DNA of 64,000 nucleotides, taken from the NCBI GenBank assembly GCA_963794745.1, contig CAWCEZ010000007.1, positions 470,027-534,026 of the forward strand, written 5' to 3'. How positions within the stretch are numbered: the stretch's first letter is position 1; the number at the start of each line of letters is the position of its first letter. This stretch comes from Fen-671 sp963794745 (lineage in GTDB: Bacteria; Actinomycetota; Acidimicrobiia; Acidimicrobiales; Palsa-688). The translations under genes and the position numbers were made by a program. Shown piece by piece: positions 24,853-34,939 of this stretch. Below the pieces are notes generated by a model that was not told where the DNA came from, did not search any database, and saw only the letters and a list, made by a program, of their open reading frames with translations.

Positions 24853-27418
24853 TCAGCCCTGCGGGACTAGCTCGTATGTCTCGCCGGGCTTCAGCACGCC
24901 GGGCGACGATGGGTAGAGCGGTGTCCCGCCGATGAGCACTCTCTCGATGCGCACCGACCCGTGTGCAACATCCAGCTCGGCGCGGCGAGCGCCGGCCGAG
25001 GTGACCGATTGGCGAAGAGTGCCCCACGCCGTACCGTTGGACCAGAACCAACGCGTGGGCGTCTCGGCGGCGGCGAAGCTCATCACCCCGATGCATCCGT
25101 CGTAGCCGAACCCGGTCATGGCCACGACAAGCCCCCAGCTCGACATGGCCCGGGCGTAATGATGGCCGCATTCTGCCTCGTCGAACGGGTTCCGACGAGC
25201 GCCAGAAAACCGCTCGCGGGCGGCGGCAACCACGTCTTCGGCGAGCTCGCGCCGCCCCGACTGAGCCAACCCGATCGCATACACGTATTCTAAGCCGGTC
25301 CACACTTCAGACCAATAAGGCATGGGGTGCTCGGGAAGCCCGTTCGGGTACGAGAGGACGATGTGACCTCTCTCCCCTCTTACTGCATAGGTGCGCTTGT
25401 AATTTGTCCAGTCGCCGAAGTCGCCCACATAGTTGAGGCGGTGAATGCTCTGTAGAGCAACAGCGACGTGCTCCGTGTCGAGCACCTTGCTGAGCCCGAA
25501 AAGGCGCCCGTATGTGTCACCGAGCACCTGGTCGATGAGGCAGCCGTCCTCGACCTGGAACTCAGGTTTGTCTGGGTCCTCTGCTCCCATGTCCGTATGC
25601 CTCAAGCGAGTCGCGACGCGGGAAAAGTCGCCGGGTGGCATTACCTTTTGCTGGTAGTACTGGCCATTGAACAAGAGGCTTTCCGTCGAAGCCGCGCCCG
25701 AAGTGACGAGCTCACTGCAGGTTTGGGAGAAATCGACATCACCGACGGCTCGGGCCATCTCCGTCGCGGCAGCCAAAGCCGCCAGGTACCACGACTGGAC
25801 CTCCGGGTTGGGGCCGAAGTACTCGATATCCATCGTATTGTGCTGGCAGCCCTCGACCAGGCCATCACGGTCGGCGTCCCATCCTCCGGCGATCCAGGCG
25901 AACTCGAGCGAGCGCCGGCACGCCGGCCACAAGCGGCGGAGCCAGTCGTCGTCGCCCGACAGCCTCCACTCTCTGTAGAGCTTGACCACACAACCGAACT
26001 GGCCGTCGGCGGCAACGAGGGGGTGCTCCTGCGCGTTGGCCAACGGCAACCCGATGCGGAAGCTCATCGCCCCGTCGGCGTCCGTCGCGTACAGGTACTC
26101 GAGTTCTCGCATCTGCTTGGCCATCGAGGCGAACAGGAACGGTGTCGCGAGCTCGTAGTTCCACACGTGAGTGCACGACCCGAGGCAGCTGCCGGCGTCG
26201 TCCAGACAACCCTCCCAGCCCAGGGGGTTGCCGTCGGCGGACCGGAACAAGGTCTGACTGCGCAAGGTGCTCAGGTTGAACAAGGCCGCCTCTTTTACCA
26301 CCGGGCTCAGGTCGCTCGACCAGAAGGTAGAGACAAAGCTCGCAGTGGCTCTTGTGAGCTCGGGCAGCCGGTGAGCCACGGCCTTGACGACGTCCCAAGC
26401 ATCGTCGTAGCCATTGGTGTAGAAGTTCCCAACGGTGTCCGGCCCGGCAGCACCGGCGGGCCCGGGCCTTGGCCCCCAGACCCACGAGCGGCGGTTCGGA
26501 AAGTGCCATCCCAGCAAGAACTTGGCCTCGAACCGCTCGTTCGGCGCCAGGGCCCCCTTGGCCCCGAGCGTCCCAGCAATGGCGGGCCCGTCAAGTCGTC
26601 CCTGGCGACCCGCTCTCCATCCCAAACAGGCCAGATCGAGGAACGCCCGTCTCCATAAAGCCGCGCCACATTGTCCCGAGGCCCTGGGCCCATTTCCCCA
26701 GGCCCCAGCTCGGGCCCACCCAGACACCGTCGCCGAACGCCGTGGCTGCGATGGTGCCTGCCTCCTCGAGGTCCTTGTCCAGAACCTCATCGGAGAGCAG
26801 ATAGCCAACGAGACCCTGCTCTGAGCGCTGGGTGGCTACTGGACGGCTCGAAAGCCCCAGGCGGCGGCGGGTATGGCCCATCAGCGCCTCCACCGAAAAC
26901 ATCACACTGCAGTCGAGCACCTCGTCGGCGAGAGACTCCAGGGTCACGGTGACAATGGCGATCGGCAGGCTGCTCAGCTCCTCGTCCCCCGGGGCCAGGG
27001 GGTTGAAAACCTCCACCGTGGCCCGCACCGGGAAGTGAGGATCACTGAGGAGCACACGGGCGAAAGGGTACGTAGTTTCGAATTCGCACTGGGCAAAGCG
27101 CGGTAAGCCTGCCAGCTCGCCCGGGGAGCCCTCCGCCCCCTCAACTTCGTCGTTGAAAAGGTCCCCTTCGAGCAGCCGCGCCTGCGGTGGCGCGCCGGCT
27201 TTCGCCACACGGCACGCGAGAAATGTGAGCTCCGAGGTCAGCCCCTTTGAGGGATGGTTCTCGAGCTCCCAGTCGCGGAACTGTCCGCGCCCTCCAAATC
27301 CCACGGTGCCCGTGCCGATACCACCCACCGGCAGAGAAACACGGACGCGGTCGTCTCCACGATAGGTGCGCGCAACCGGCCAGGTCCCAACGCTTTTAAT
27401 GATCCGGGGCTCTGACAA
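24853..27418 (-). CDS. GH116-type beta-glucosidase (GBA2/glucosylceramidase-like), copy 1, frameshifted
   Basis: About 855 aa. The N-terminal beta domain has SLPVGGIGTGTVGFGGRGQFRDWELENHP, the GBA2-N signature. The C-terminal (alpha/alpha)6 barrel has GSCTHVWNYELATPFLF, MDIEYFGPNPEVQSWYLAAL (the Asp here is the likely acid/base of the family), DGCLIDQVLGD and RNPFDEAECGHHYARAM. The frame breaks between about 26590 and 26690, in a GC-rich linker where more than one indel is possible. A second copy at 48713-51337 is intact. No signal peptide is visible, so it acts on imported glycosides. GH116 members hydrolyse beta-glucosides, beta-xylosides or glucosylceramide. Confidence 0.87.
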
Positions 27419-27492
27419 CTTTTCTTTCCTCCTTGGCTAAAAAAGCAGCAACTATGTCGTCTGGCCCGGGCCGGCCCTGCGTAACGTCACGT

Positions 27493-29645
27493 TCACAGCG
27501 GCACCCTCTGGCGCTCGAAATAGGCGGCGGTACCTAGCGCGCTACCTGAGCCCCAGTCGAAGCCGCTCACCCCGTTGAGCTCGTCTCTTCCGCTATGGCC
27601 GTGGTTCTCCGCCGCCATACCCTGCGGCGACCGCCACCAGCCCGAGTACCTTGACGCCGCTGCCGGGCTAAACGTGGTGGTAAATGCGGCACGCGCCGCT
27701 GCTACCGCCCGCTCGATATGCTCCTGCTCCCCGGTGGCCCGTCCGAAGGCGAGGTGGGTCTCGGCGAATTGGGCTTGACGTGCATCGTTCCACTCGCCGT
27801 CGGTGTTCATGACCCCATAGCCGCCGAAGGCGGAAAGCGCGAGCCACGGCGGGCTCCATACCTGCTGGTAAAGGCACAGCCGGTCCATAACCCGCTCGGC
27901 CAGTTCCAGGTACTCCCATTCGCCGGTCACTTCATGGAACGCTAGAAGACCGGCGGCGGCGTGGTGCATGCACAAGGTGTTCTGAGGCCATTGCCCCGAG
28001 CGATGGTCATAGAAGTCGAGGTCTTTTGGGCTACAGGAGAAGTAGACCTCGAAATCGGTCCATTTGGCACTCGGGACCACGCGCTCTGCCAGGTACCGCG
28101 CAATTCCCCGAGCCGTGCCCAGGACATCTCCGAGCGCCTCGTCACCGGAGGGCAACAACCCCGCCAATGTCGCCAGGAACAGCAGTGAGGAAGAGTCCTC
28201 GGCGCTCTCGACAAAGCGGGCCACGCTCCAACGCTCCTCGAGCATCTCGGGCACGTAAGGATCCCCATTACTGCCCTCCAGATCTCGAAGGAGAGAGGAG
28301 TGGTCGACCAGGGTCACCGGCGCACCCCGTCTGTCGATGTACGCCGGAAGGCCCCCATCACCGCGCTGAGCGCCTGCCAGTGCGCAGGCGTAGGCCCGCG
28401 CGCGAGCAATACTCTCTTCGTCGGGTTCGAGGTCTTGGTGCCATCGCAATAGCTGGTACATCGTCCACGACATGTCCATCAGGTGGAAAATCCCAGGTCC
28501 TCCACCTTGGTGGTGGCTGTCAACCCACCGGTTGTCCCCGAACACGAACACAGTGGGAAAAAAACCACCGGAAGAAGGCGCCGAAAGGGCCAGGGCCGGC
28601 GTTGCCCGCGCCATCGCCACCCAATCGTCTTTCCCAAGGGTTACCCCGTAGTGATAGAGAGCGTAGGAGCTGCGCAGTGGATTGAACCAGGCGGAAAACC
28701 ACACGTCCACCGCGTAGGACCGATTGGCGGTAATGGCGCCGACGCGCCTACCGCCCAACACCGTCTCCGCCCATAGCCGCTCGAGCGCGCCCGGGTAAAT
28801 CTGACGCGCAAATTCCTCGCCCGTCTGGTCCAGCGACCTACCGGCACCCTCAACCTGGCCGACGGCCCAGATCTTCTTCCGGGCGGCGGCCAGCGAAGCC
28901 CCGGGCGCGGGTTGGGGAACAGCCCGAGAAAGTAGCGATGGGAAATGGTCCGATCGGTCCCGTCAGCTGTTGGCACGCGCCTGCGATGGAACACATGGTC
29001 GCGTACTTCTTGGGCATGCAGCCCCACGATCAGCTCGACACCGCCCTCCGTCAATCTCAATAGGTTGAGCGCCGCCGGGATCGTCACGGCTTTCCCGAGC
29101 CCCTCGATATCGACCACTAGGGCGACACCCATCTCGCCGCTCTCCGCGACCAGGACTGGGGCGCGGAACATGTGCTGGCCCACGAGGTCGCCCTCTTCGG
29201 GGACAAGGCTCGGCGTGAAAACCTCTCGGACCTCGCCGGCGCCACTCAGCCGCCACCGGCTTTCGAAGGCCTCAAGCGCCGGTAGGGCCGAGCCCGTTGT
29301 CGAAAGAGATTCGCTTACTTCCAGCCACTCGCTTGAGCCCCGCACCGACAGGCAGATGGCCTGCACGTACTCCTCCGACTGCCCGACAGCTGTCACATAC
29401 GCGGCGTCGGCACCCTCCACCACATCCAGCTCCCAACGCAAGCGGCCCAACACCGGAGGCGCACCTCGCCCCAGCTCGTTTGTGTCATCCGAACGCCACA
29501 ACACCCAACGGTCCTCTGAGGCCCCAAGACTTATGAACAGGTTCCCATCAGTCAACGCCACGCGGGCTGCAAGCCGGTCCGACCTAAGGAGAACTGCGCT
29601 GGCGCGCCCGTCCATCAGCCTGTCAGATTCAACCCGCACCTTCAC
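27493..29645 (-). CDS. Alpha/alpha-barrel glycosidase-like protein, family unassigned, frameshifted
   Basis: About 717 aa. The N-terminal about 240 residues are beta-rich (LAARVALTDGNLFISLGASEDRWVLW). The C-terminal about 430 residues read as an (alpha/alpha)6 toroid: YQLLRWHQDLEPDEES, DGGLPAYIDRRG, SGQWPQNTLCMHHAAAGLLAFHEVTGEWEYLELAERVMD and AETHLAFGRATGEQEHIERAVAAARAAF. One G missing from the GGGG run near 28893-28900 explains the break; the proper frame continues ASLAAARKKIWAVGQVEG. The start is GTG 29645. It lies between sugar permeases and GH116 in one operon, so an intracellular glycoside hydrolase or lyase is likely. I cannot name a GH family. Confidence 0.65.
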
Positions 29646-29747
29646 GCCCTATTTCTCCCTTCCCGGCCGCTTTTCGCTCAACCAACTCACGCAACTGTAT
29701 TCAGACGTCGCCCGTCTGTCGGCGGCGCCCCTCTTGCCTCAATACCC

Positions 29748-30611
29748 CTATCTGGAAATCCCCCGGTACCCGATCCCCTCCATCAGCTGGCGCTGGAACA
29801 AAATGAACGCGATCACCACGGGTACGCACAGGATTGACAAGCCGGCGAAGACGGCCCCGATAGGCCCCCCACCCTGGTTCGCCTCCAACCTGACCAGGCC
29901 CAACGGCGCCGTCATCCGGCTTGGGGACGTCAGGAACAGGTTTGGCCAGAAAAAATCGTTCCAAATATATTGCCCGGTTATCACCATCACCGCCGAGATC
30001 GCCGGCCATGAGAGGGGGATCATGACGTGGCGGATGATCCGCAGATGGCCCGCCCCGTCAACCCTCGCGGAGTCGTCCAGGTCACGAGGTATGGTCCGGA
30101 AATGTTGCCGCAACAGGAAAATCCCCAATACCTGGATCAGGGCGGGCACGATGAGGCTCGCTTGGTTGTTGAGCAGGTGCATATACCGGATCTCGATGAA
30201 ATCTGGTATTGCCACTACCTGGGAAGGAAGGGTAAGCCCCGCTAAGAACATTATGAACAGGACTTCACGTCCCCGGAATTCCAGTCGCGCAAACGCGTAA
30301 GCCGCCAGGACACTGACGGCGGCCGCCCCCACCACTACCGAGACCGTCACGACAACCGAGTTGATGAGGTTCAACAGGAAAGGAGCCGCCGAGAACAGGG
30401 TGCTGTAGCTATAGAACGTGATGTGGCTAGGGAACCAGTCCGGGGGTATGAGGAACTGTTCGCTGGGTGGCTCCAACGATTGAACGACCACCCACAACAC
30501 GGGGAGGAGCATAAGGGTGCCCGCCAGCACCAAAAAGGCTGATATCAGTGCCCGCGATAGGCGCCCTCTTGCAACCAAGCCGTCGGGCCCCTTTGTGTTG
30601 CTGGACCTCAT
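29748..30611 (-). CDS. Carbohydrate ABC transporter permease, MalG type (set A)
   Basis: 287 aa CUT1-family permease with six expected helices, for example FLVLAGTLMLLPVLWVVVQSL and VVTVSVVVGAAAVSVLAAYAFA. The EAA loop, DDSARVDGAGHLRIIRHVMIPLSWP, contacts the ATPase. WNDFFWPNLFLTSP and the C-terminal FQRQLMEGI are typical of MalG-type partners. It follows the MalF-type gene after 51 nt in the long minus-strand operon. No ATPase gene is in this set. Confidence 0.92.
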   Translation of the reverse strand: MRSSNTKGPDGLVARGRLSRALISAFLVLAGTLMLLPVLWVVVQSLEPPSEQFLIPPDWFPSHITFYSYSTLFSAAPFLLNLINSVVVTVSVVVGAAAVSVLAAYAFARLEFRGREVLFIMFLAGLTLPSQVVAIPDFIEIRYMHLLNNQASLIVPALIQVLGIFLLRQHFRTIPRDLDDSARVDGAGHLRIIRHVMIPLSWPAISAVMVITGQYIWNDFFWPNLFLTSPSRMTAPLGLVRLEANQGGGPIGAVFAGLSILCVPVVIAFILFQRQLMEGIGYRGISR

Positions 30612-30662
30612 TTGAGTACTCCTTTTCGCAGCGTCGGCCTAACACGCCCGGCGCCACCATCC

Positions 30663-31598
30663 CTATACACGCTCATAATGGACCCAGCGCCTCGCGATCA
30701 CGGTCATAACGGCGGCAAAGCTGAGCAGTATCGCTATGTTGATCAAGGACAGCACCGCGCTGTAGCCATACTGGTAGTTCTGGAATGCTGTCTTGTATAT
30801 ATACAACACGATAGTTTGAGTCGCGATGCCGGGGCCGCCATTTGTGTCGATCAGCGGCCAGGTAAAGATCTCAAACGCGCCAATAAAAGCTGTGATCGAC
30901 GCAATGAACGTCGCGGGTGACAGCATTGGAATAGTGATGCTACGGAATTTGGCAAACCCACCGGCCCCGTCAATGGCCGCTGCCTCGTAAAGCTCCCCTG
31001 GGATGGCCTGCAAGCCCACTAGAAATATGATAAACGTAAAGCCTAGAGTCGCCCACACATCGATGATGACAAGTCCGGAAATGCCCCAGGTTGACGAGCC
31101 CAGCCAATTGGGCGGGTTGAAACCTATCTTTGCCAAGTAGTAATTGAACGGACCGGTCTGTCCAGCCAGGACATAGGACCACATCAAGGCCACGACGCCG
31201 GCAGACATAAGGAACGGCGTAACAATGGCCGTCCGGGCCCAGTACCTAACTGCCCTGCTGCGGACACTCGTCACTGCTAACGCAAGGCCCATACCCAGCA
31301 CCAGATGGACCGCGGTTGTCATGATGTCCAACAAGAAGGTATTACTGAGCGTTTGGCCCAGCTCCGGGTCGTGAGCGACCTCGCGATAATTACTGAGGCC
31401 GGTCAGGTGGGCCGGCGATATCAAGTCCCACTGCAGGAACGACACGACAACCAACACGACAAGGGGGATCGCGACAAAGGCAAGGTACAGTACCAGCGCT
31501 GGGCTCAACAGCAGGTAGGCCGCCGCTGGGTTGCGAACGACGCCCTTGCGCCTTTTCAGGAAGCGCCTCGGCGCTCGGGTTTCTAGGCTGATAGCCAT
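30663..31598 (-). CDS. Carbohydrate ABC transporter permease, MalF type (set A)
   Basis: 311 aa CUT1 permease. After a basic N-terminus the first helix is AYLLLSPALVLYLAFVAIPLV. SNYREVAHDPELGQTLSNTFLLD is the MalF-type periplasmic region. The EAA motif is ELYEAAAIDGAGGFAKFRSITIPML, and WPLIDTNGGPGIATQTIVLYIYKTAF is the conserved late segment. It is the first permease after the binding protein, separated by a strong hairpin. Confidence 0.92.
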   Translation of the reverse strand: MAISLETRAPRRFLKRRKGVVRNPAAAYLLLSPALVLYLAFVAIPLVVLVVVSFLQWDLISPAHLTGLSNYREVAHDPELGQTLSNTFLLDIMTTAVHLVLGMGLALAVTSVRSRAVRYWARTAIVTPFLMSAGVVALMWSYVLAGQTGPFNYYLAKIGFNPPNWLGSSTWGISGLVIIDVWATLGFTFIIFLVGLQAIPGELYEAAAIDGAGGFAKFRSITIPMLSPATFIASITAFIGAFEIFTWPLIDTNGGPGIATQTIVLYIYKTAFQNYQYGYSAVLSLINIAILLSFAAVMTVIARRWVHYERV

Positions 31599-31636
31599 TC
31601 CAGTTCAGCTCCCGATGTGAAGACGTCTAAAGAGGT

Positions 31637-31665
31637 ACCTGGGAGGCCCATCGGGCCCCCCAGGT
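31637..31665 (-). terminator. 13-bp hairpin between binding protein and MalF-type gene
   Basis: Arms 31637-31649 and 31653-31665 pair over 13 positions with one A/C mismatch around an ATC loop. The stem lies 52 nt after the binding-protein stop and 39 nt before the MalF-type start on the minus strand, with no long U-tract. Partial termination or an mRNA-protecting stem would give more binding protein than permease. It parallels the stem at 434-460. Confidence 0.6.
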
Positions 31666-31717
31666 AATTTCTACACGGCTTGGGGCCTCACGCTACGGGA
31701 GCGACCCCAGATTGGGC

Positions 31718-33073
31718 CTAGCCGACCTTCTTAGCCATCAAGGTGGTGCACTGGCTCTGCATGCCGGCCATTCCTGCCGCGGGGCTGACCGAGCCGGCCA
31801 TGATAGATTCCCAGGCGTTGGAGATCTCGCTTTCGACCGCGCCGGCGTTCGGCACGCCAACGATCATGGTCGAATAGGCGAGCTCTTTTGTAAAGTACTC
31901 GGTACCTTGTGGCCACTGGGACAGGAAAGAGGGGTCGGTCGCCACGGAGGTCCTGATCGGCATATCCCCGCCGAAGGGGACCACAGGCCCGCGCTGGAAC
32001 TCATCGGAGAAGCTGAACTTGATGAACTCCCAGAGCGCCGCCTTATTTTTGCACGACTTGAACATGGGGAACCCTCCGACGCCGACCGGAGTGCCGGGTT
32101 GAGTTGAAACTGGCCAAGGGACGATGGCAAAATTCTTATTGACCTGGGCTTGCGGGATACCCATAGATGCGTTGTACCACATGCCCCCGCCGGCCATGGC
32201 TAGACGATTGGCGGCGAGCTCGGCAAACTGATTGTACGCGCCGCCAGGTTCGTTGGTAATGCTCTTCTTGACCAGGCCGCGGACGAACGTTGCCGCCTCG
32301 ATACACGCCGGGCTCCCGGCTAGGCACTTCGTCTGGGTGCTGTTCAGTATCTGTCCGCCGTTGGTTAGCACCCACGGGTACACATCGGTAAACGGGCCGG
32401 GCACAGGAGCGGTAAGGTAGAAACCGTAACGATTTGGGGCGTCGGCGATTTTTGTCGCTGCCGAGGCGAACTCGTCCCAGGTCCATCCGGGCGCGGGCTC
32501 GGGGACATTGAACTCCTTGAACAGCGACCGGTTGTACCAGATGGACATTACGTTGTAGCCGATCGGGACAAAGTAGGTGTGGCCGTGGATGTCGTCCAGT
32601 GTCTTGAAGTTTGAGAGCATGTGTGCCGGGACGTCCTTGTAGAAGGCATTCATGGTTGCCTGGTCGGAAGAGATGAAGCTGTCCAGGGGGTCCAACACGC
32701 CTTGCTCCTCGAACAGGAGCATGCCTTCGGTCGCGATGTAGGCGCTGTCGAGCGGCTCGCCACCCGCGATGCGCGTTGAAAGTATTTGGAATGTTCCGAC
32801 CCAACCGCCGCTGTTGTTGTACCCCACCGGGGTAATGGTTATGCCCGTGTTCTTGGTGAACGCTGCGAGTAGCTTGAGAGTGGCGTCGTACTCTGAGGCC
32901 ACGCCGGGGAAGGCGATGGTCAGGGTGTCGTCGGAGGTACTGAAATATCTTTTTGACTCGAGTGGTCTACGGTCTCGAGACCGTAAGAGCCCGGCGGGAA
33001 GCGCTACGACCGCCGCAGACGCTGCGGTCCCTTTCAAAAACGTTCTGCGAGACAGTCCTGTTTTGTCATTCAT
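31718..33073 (-). CDS. Extracellular carbohydrate-binding protein of ABC transporter (set A), Tat-type signal
   Basis: 451 aa, solute-binding protein family 1. The N-terminus carries a twin-arginine signal (SRRTFLKG followed by a TAASAAVVALPAGLL core). The mature protein shows LTIAFPGVASEYDATLKLLAAFTKNTG, FVPIGYNVMSIWYNRSLFKE and GWTWDEFASAATKIAD, the standard sugar-binding-protein hinge blocks. An AAAGGAGG site precedes the start. It lies between the isomerase gene and the permeases in the long operon. The ligand is probably an oligosaccharide or glycoside matching the downstream GH116 enzyme. Confidence 0.9.
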   Translation of the reverse strand: MNDKTGLSRRTFLKGTAASAAVVALPAGLLRSRDRRPLESKRYFSTSDDTLTIAFPGVASEYDATLKLLAAFTKNTGITITPVGYNNSGGWVGTFQILSTRIAGGEPLDSAYIATEGMLLFEEQGVLDPLDSFISSDQATMNAFYKDVPAHMLSNFKTLDDIHGHTYFVPIGYNVMSIWYNRSLFKEFNVPEPAPGWTWDEFASAATKIADAPNRYGFYLTAPVPGPFTDVYPWVLTNGGQILNSTQTKCLAGSPACIEAATFVRGLVKKSITNEPGGAYNQFAELAANRLAMAGGGMWYNASMGIPQAQVNKNFAIVPWPVSTQPGTPVGVGGFPMFKSCKNKAALWEFIKFSFSDEFQRGPVVPFGGDMPIRTSVATDPSFLSQWPQGTEYFTKELAYSTMIVGVPNAGAVESEISNAWESIMAGSVSPAAGMAGMQSQCTTLMAKKVG

Positions 33074-33183
33074 AGTTTTGAACCCTCCTTTAGGTTGCGA
33101 GGCCTTTGTCCAGCCTCACGGTGTATTGCTCAGTCGGACCCTAGAGCCGGTCGAGCGGTGGCACTTTTTGTGTAACACCCCGT

Positions 33184-34596
33184 TCAGGCGTCCAGGCGCT
33201 CGAGGTCAATGTCTAAGAAGCGGCAGGTGGCGGCCAGTTCCGCCGTTATGTCGCCAGGCACGGCGTGGATGTGGTTGGCGCCAAAGCGGGATAGGAAGAC
33301 CTCGGCGGGAGCGTCCATCTTGGTAAAGGCGTGAGGCCAGACGTAGGTGCTCTGGCGCATGAGCGCCTCATTGGTCTCGGCGTCGTACCGCTCGAAACGA
33401 CCCAGGGTGACCTGCATCCGGTATTGACCGTCGGCGCGGGACAGGCGGGCAAGAGTTATGTCGCCGGGTGCAGCGAGGTGATGGACAGATGCCCCACCGG
33501 CCGGGAAGTAGAACTCTTCGGGGTAAAGGTGCACTTGGGCCATGTTCTCGTGGGGATCATCGCTGCGAGCGGCGAACCAAGTAGCGTGCTGCCCCGAGTT
33601 CTCCAGGTCCCAGATACCCCGATCGGGGAAGTAGTGGCGGACGTCGGCAAAAAGGACCGGGGTTGCCGTGATGCGGTGCATGATCAGCATGGTCAACGCA
33701 CCGTCCATATCGCATTCGGTCGCGCAAATGTGAGGCGCCTTAGGACCGTCCCAGTCGTAAGGGTCGTTGAGGAAGGCCTCGGCGATATCTGTCGTGGCAA
33801 AATTATTGGTCAGCTCCGGCTGGCCCTTTATGCCCGAGAAGTCGAGGTTCCATTCATCGATGATGTCCCGCATGGCGTAGTAGGAGCGCACCTGGCGCTC
33901 CAAGATCGTCGGTGTCAGGCGTTCGCCGTCGTAGTGCACTCCAGCGGAGTGCTTTTCGAGCCATTCCCTGCCAGCGGTCGCCTTGGCGGCCGGGACCAAG
34001 TCGGACCGGCGTACGATCTCCCATTGGTCGATCTCTTCGACATCGATGCCGAAGCGGCGCATCCACTCGTCTGTCCTTCCGACGGCCGTATACATCCCCA
34101 TTGAACGTCCACCGATCCGGCCGAAGGTTGAGCCCTCAAGCGAACGCACGGCGTGGCCGGCGAGTGCCAGGGCGTTGAGCTGCCTCCTGACGGCTTTGTC
34201 ACCGACATCCCCCCAGAGCCGCTCATGTTGGCGACCGATCTGGTCGAGGCTCCCGCCCGCTGCCAGCATGCCCACCATGCCCGGGTAGGCGGGGTCAATG
34301 TTCGAGAACAGGAGCAAGGGCCCGACCGTGGCATGAGCGGCGTGTACAGAGAAATGAGGGAACGCCCAAACCGGATAGTTGAATATGGTGAGGTCAGGAC
34401 GCTGGGCAGCCAGTCGACGCGCCTCGCTTACCGCCACTCGGTTCGAGGTGATGGGCTCCGAACCGCGGACCACCTCGTGCCCCAACGCTTGGCATTCGGC
34501 CACTATGCGGTCCTCCACCTGCCCCACGAACCCGGCAATGCCTCGGTGAACAAATGGGCGCCCATCGCTGAAGCTAAGTATTCCGACACGGGACAT
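33184..34596 (-). CDS. L-fucose/L-arabinose isomerase-family protein
   Basis: 470 aa, shorter than E. coli FucI (about 590) but in the same superfamily. RVGILSFSDGRPFVH opens the Rossmann-like N domain. ATECDMDGALTMLIMHRITATP carries the metal-binding Glu and Asp, ENSGQHATWFA and HLYPEEFYFPAGGASVHH follow, and a C-terminal RFGANHIHAVPGD holds the likely metal-binding His. ATG 34596 is chosen because a GGGAGGA site precedes it and the conserved fold starts there. It is the first gene of the long operon under a strong sigma-70-type promoter at 34735-34763. It should convert an aldose to a ketose for the FGGY kinase (41599-43095). The sugar is unknown. Confidence 0.85.
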   Translation of the reverse strand: MSRVGILSFSDGRPFVHRGIAGFVGQVEDRIVAECQALGHEVVRGSEPITSNRVAVSEARRLAAQRPDLTIFNYPVWAFPHFSVHAAHATVGPLLLFSNIDPAYPGMVGMLAAGGSLDQIGRQHERLWGDVGDKAVRRQLNALALAGHAVRSLEGSTFGRIGGRSMGMYTAVGRTDEWMRRFGIDVEEIDQWEIVRRSDLVPAAKATAGREWLEKHSAGVHYDGERLTPTILERQVRSYYAMRDIIDEWNLDFSGIKGQPELTNNFATTDIAEAFLNDPYDWDGPKAPHICATECDMDGALTMLIMHRITATPVLFADVRHYFPDRGIWDLENSGQHATWFAARSDDPHENMAQVHLYPEEFYFPAGGASVHHLAAPGDITLARLSRADGQYRMQVTLGRFERYDAETNEALMRQSTYVWPHAFTKMDAPAEVFLSRFGANHIHAVPGDITAELAATCRFLDIDLERLDA

Positions 34597-34939
34597 GCGA
34601 TCCTCCCAAAGCGACTTGCCAGAATCCGAGCGGCTCGGACCAGCCCTGGCTCGGAGCCATGATGCCTCCCTCACGACACCTGGAGGACCGTGACTACCCG
34701 AGCTCTCCCCTTACGAAATCGGTTTCAGCGGGCCATGTTATAAGGGCAAGTTGGCATTGTCAAGACACAAGACTACGATTCCTGAAACCCATTTCTCAGT
34801 GGTCCGGTCGGTGCTCGCGAGGGGTGACGCCGACATCCAGGCGCCCATCAGCACGCGTGCCGTTAGGGATACGCGTCGCAAGCATCGGGTCACCTCGCGC
34901 GCGTGGTGCCCCCACAGGTGTAGCTGAAAGGCTTGAACG
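34597..34939 (-). promoter_or_regulatory. Promoter and two operator-like sites of the isomerase operon
   Basis: On the minus strand TTGACA (34763-34758), a 17-bp spacer and TAACAT (34740-34735) make a near-consensus sigma-70 promoter. GAAATCGGTTTC at 34715-34726, a LacI-type near-palindrome, overlaps the expected start site. A second site, GAAACCCATTTC at 34784-34795, lies 20 bp upstream of the -35. The 14-mer CTGAAACCCATTTC (34782-34795) recurs exactly at 43130-43143 at the FGGY kinase gene. The remaining stretch (34796-34939) shows no gene or obvious structure. Confidence 0.75.

Noticed and set aside
25468..26658. A 396-codon plus-strand frame opposite GH116 copy 1
   Set aside because: Low-complexity Arg/Gly/Val-rich translation without motifs, opposite clear GH116 sequence.
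28945..30300. A 451-codon plus-strand frame spanning two minus-strand genes
   Set aside because: It crosses the boundary of the glycosidase-like and permease genes and is Ser/Arg/Thr-rich. It is an antisense artefact.
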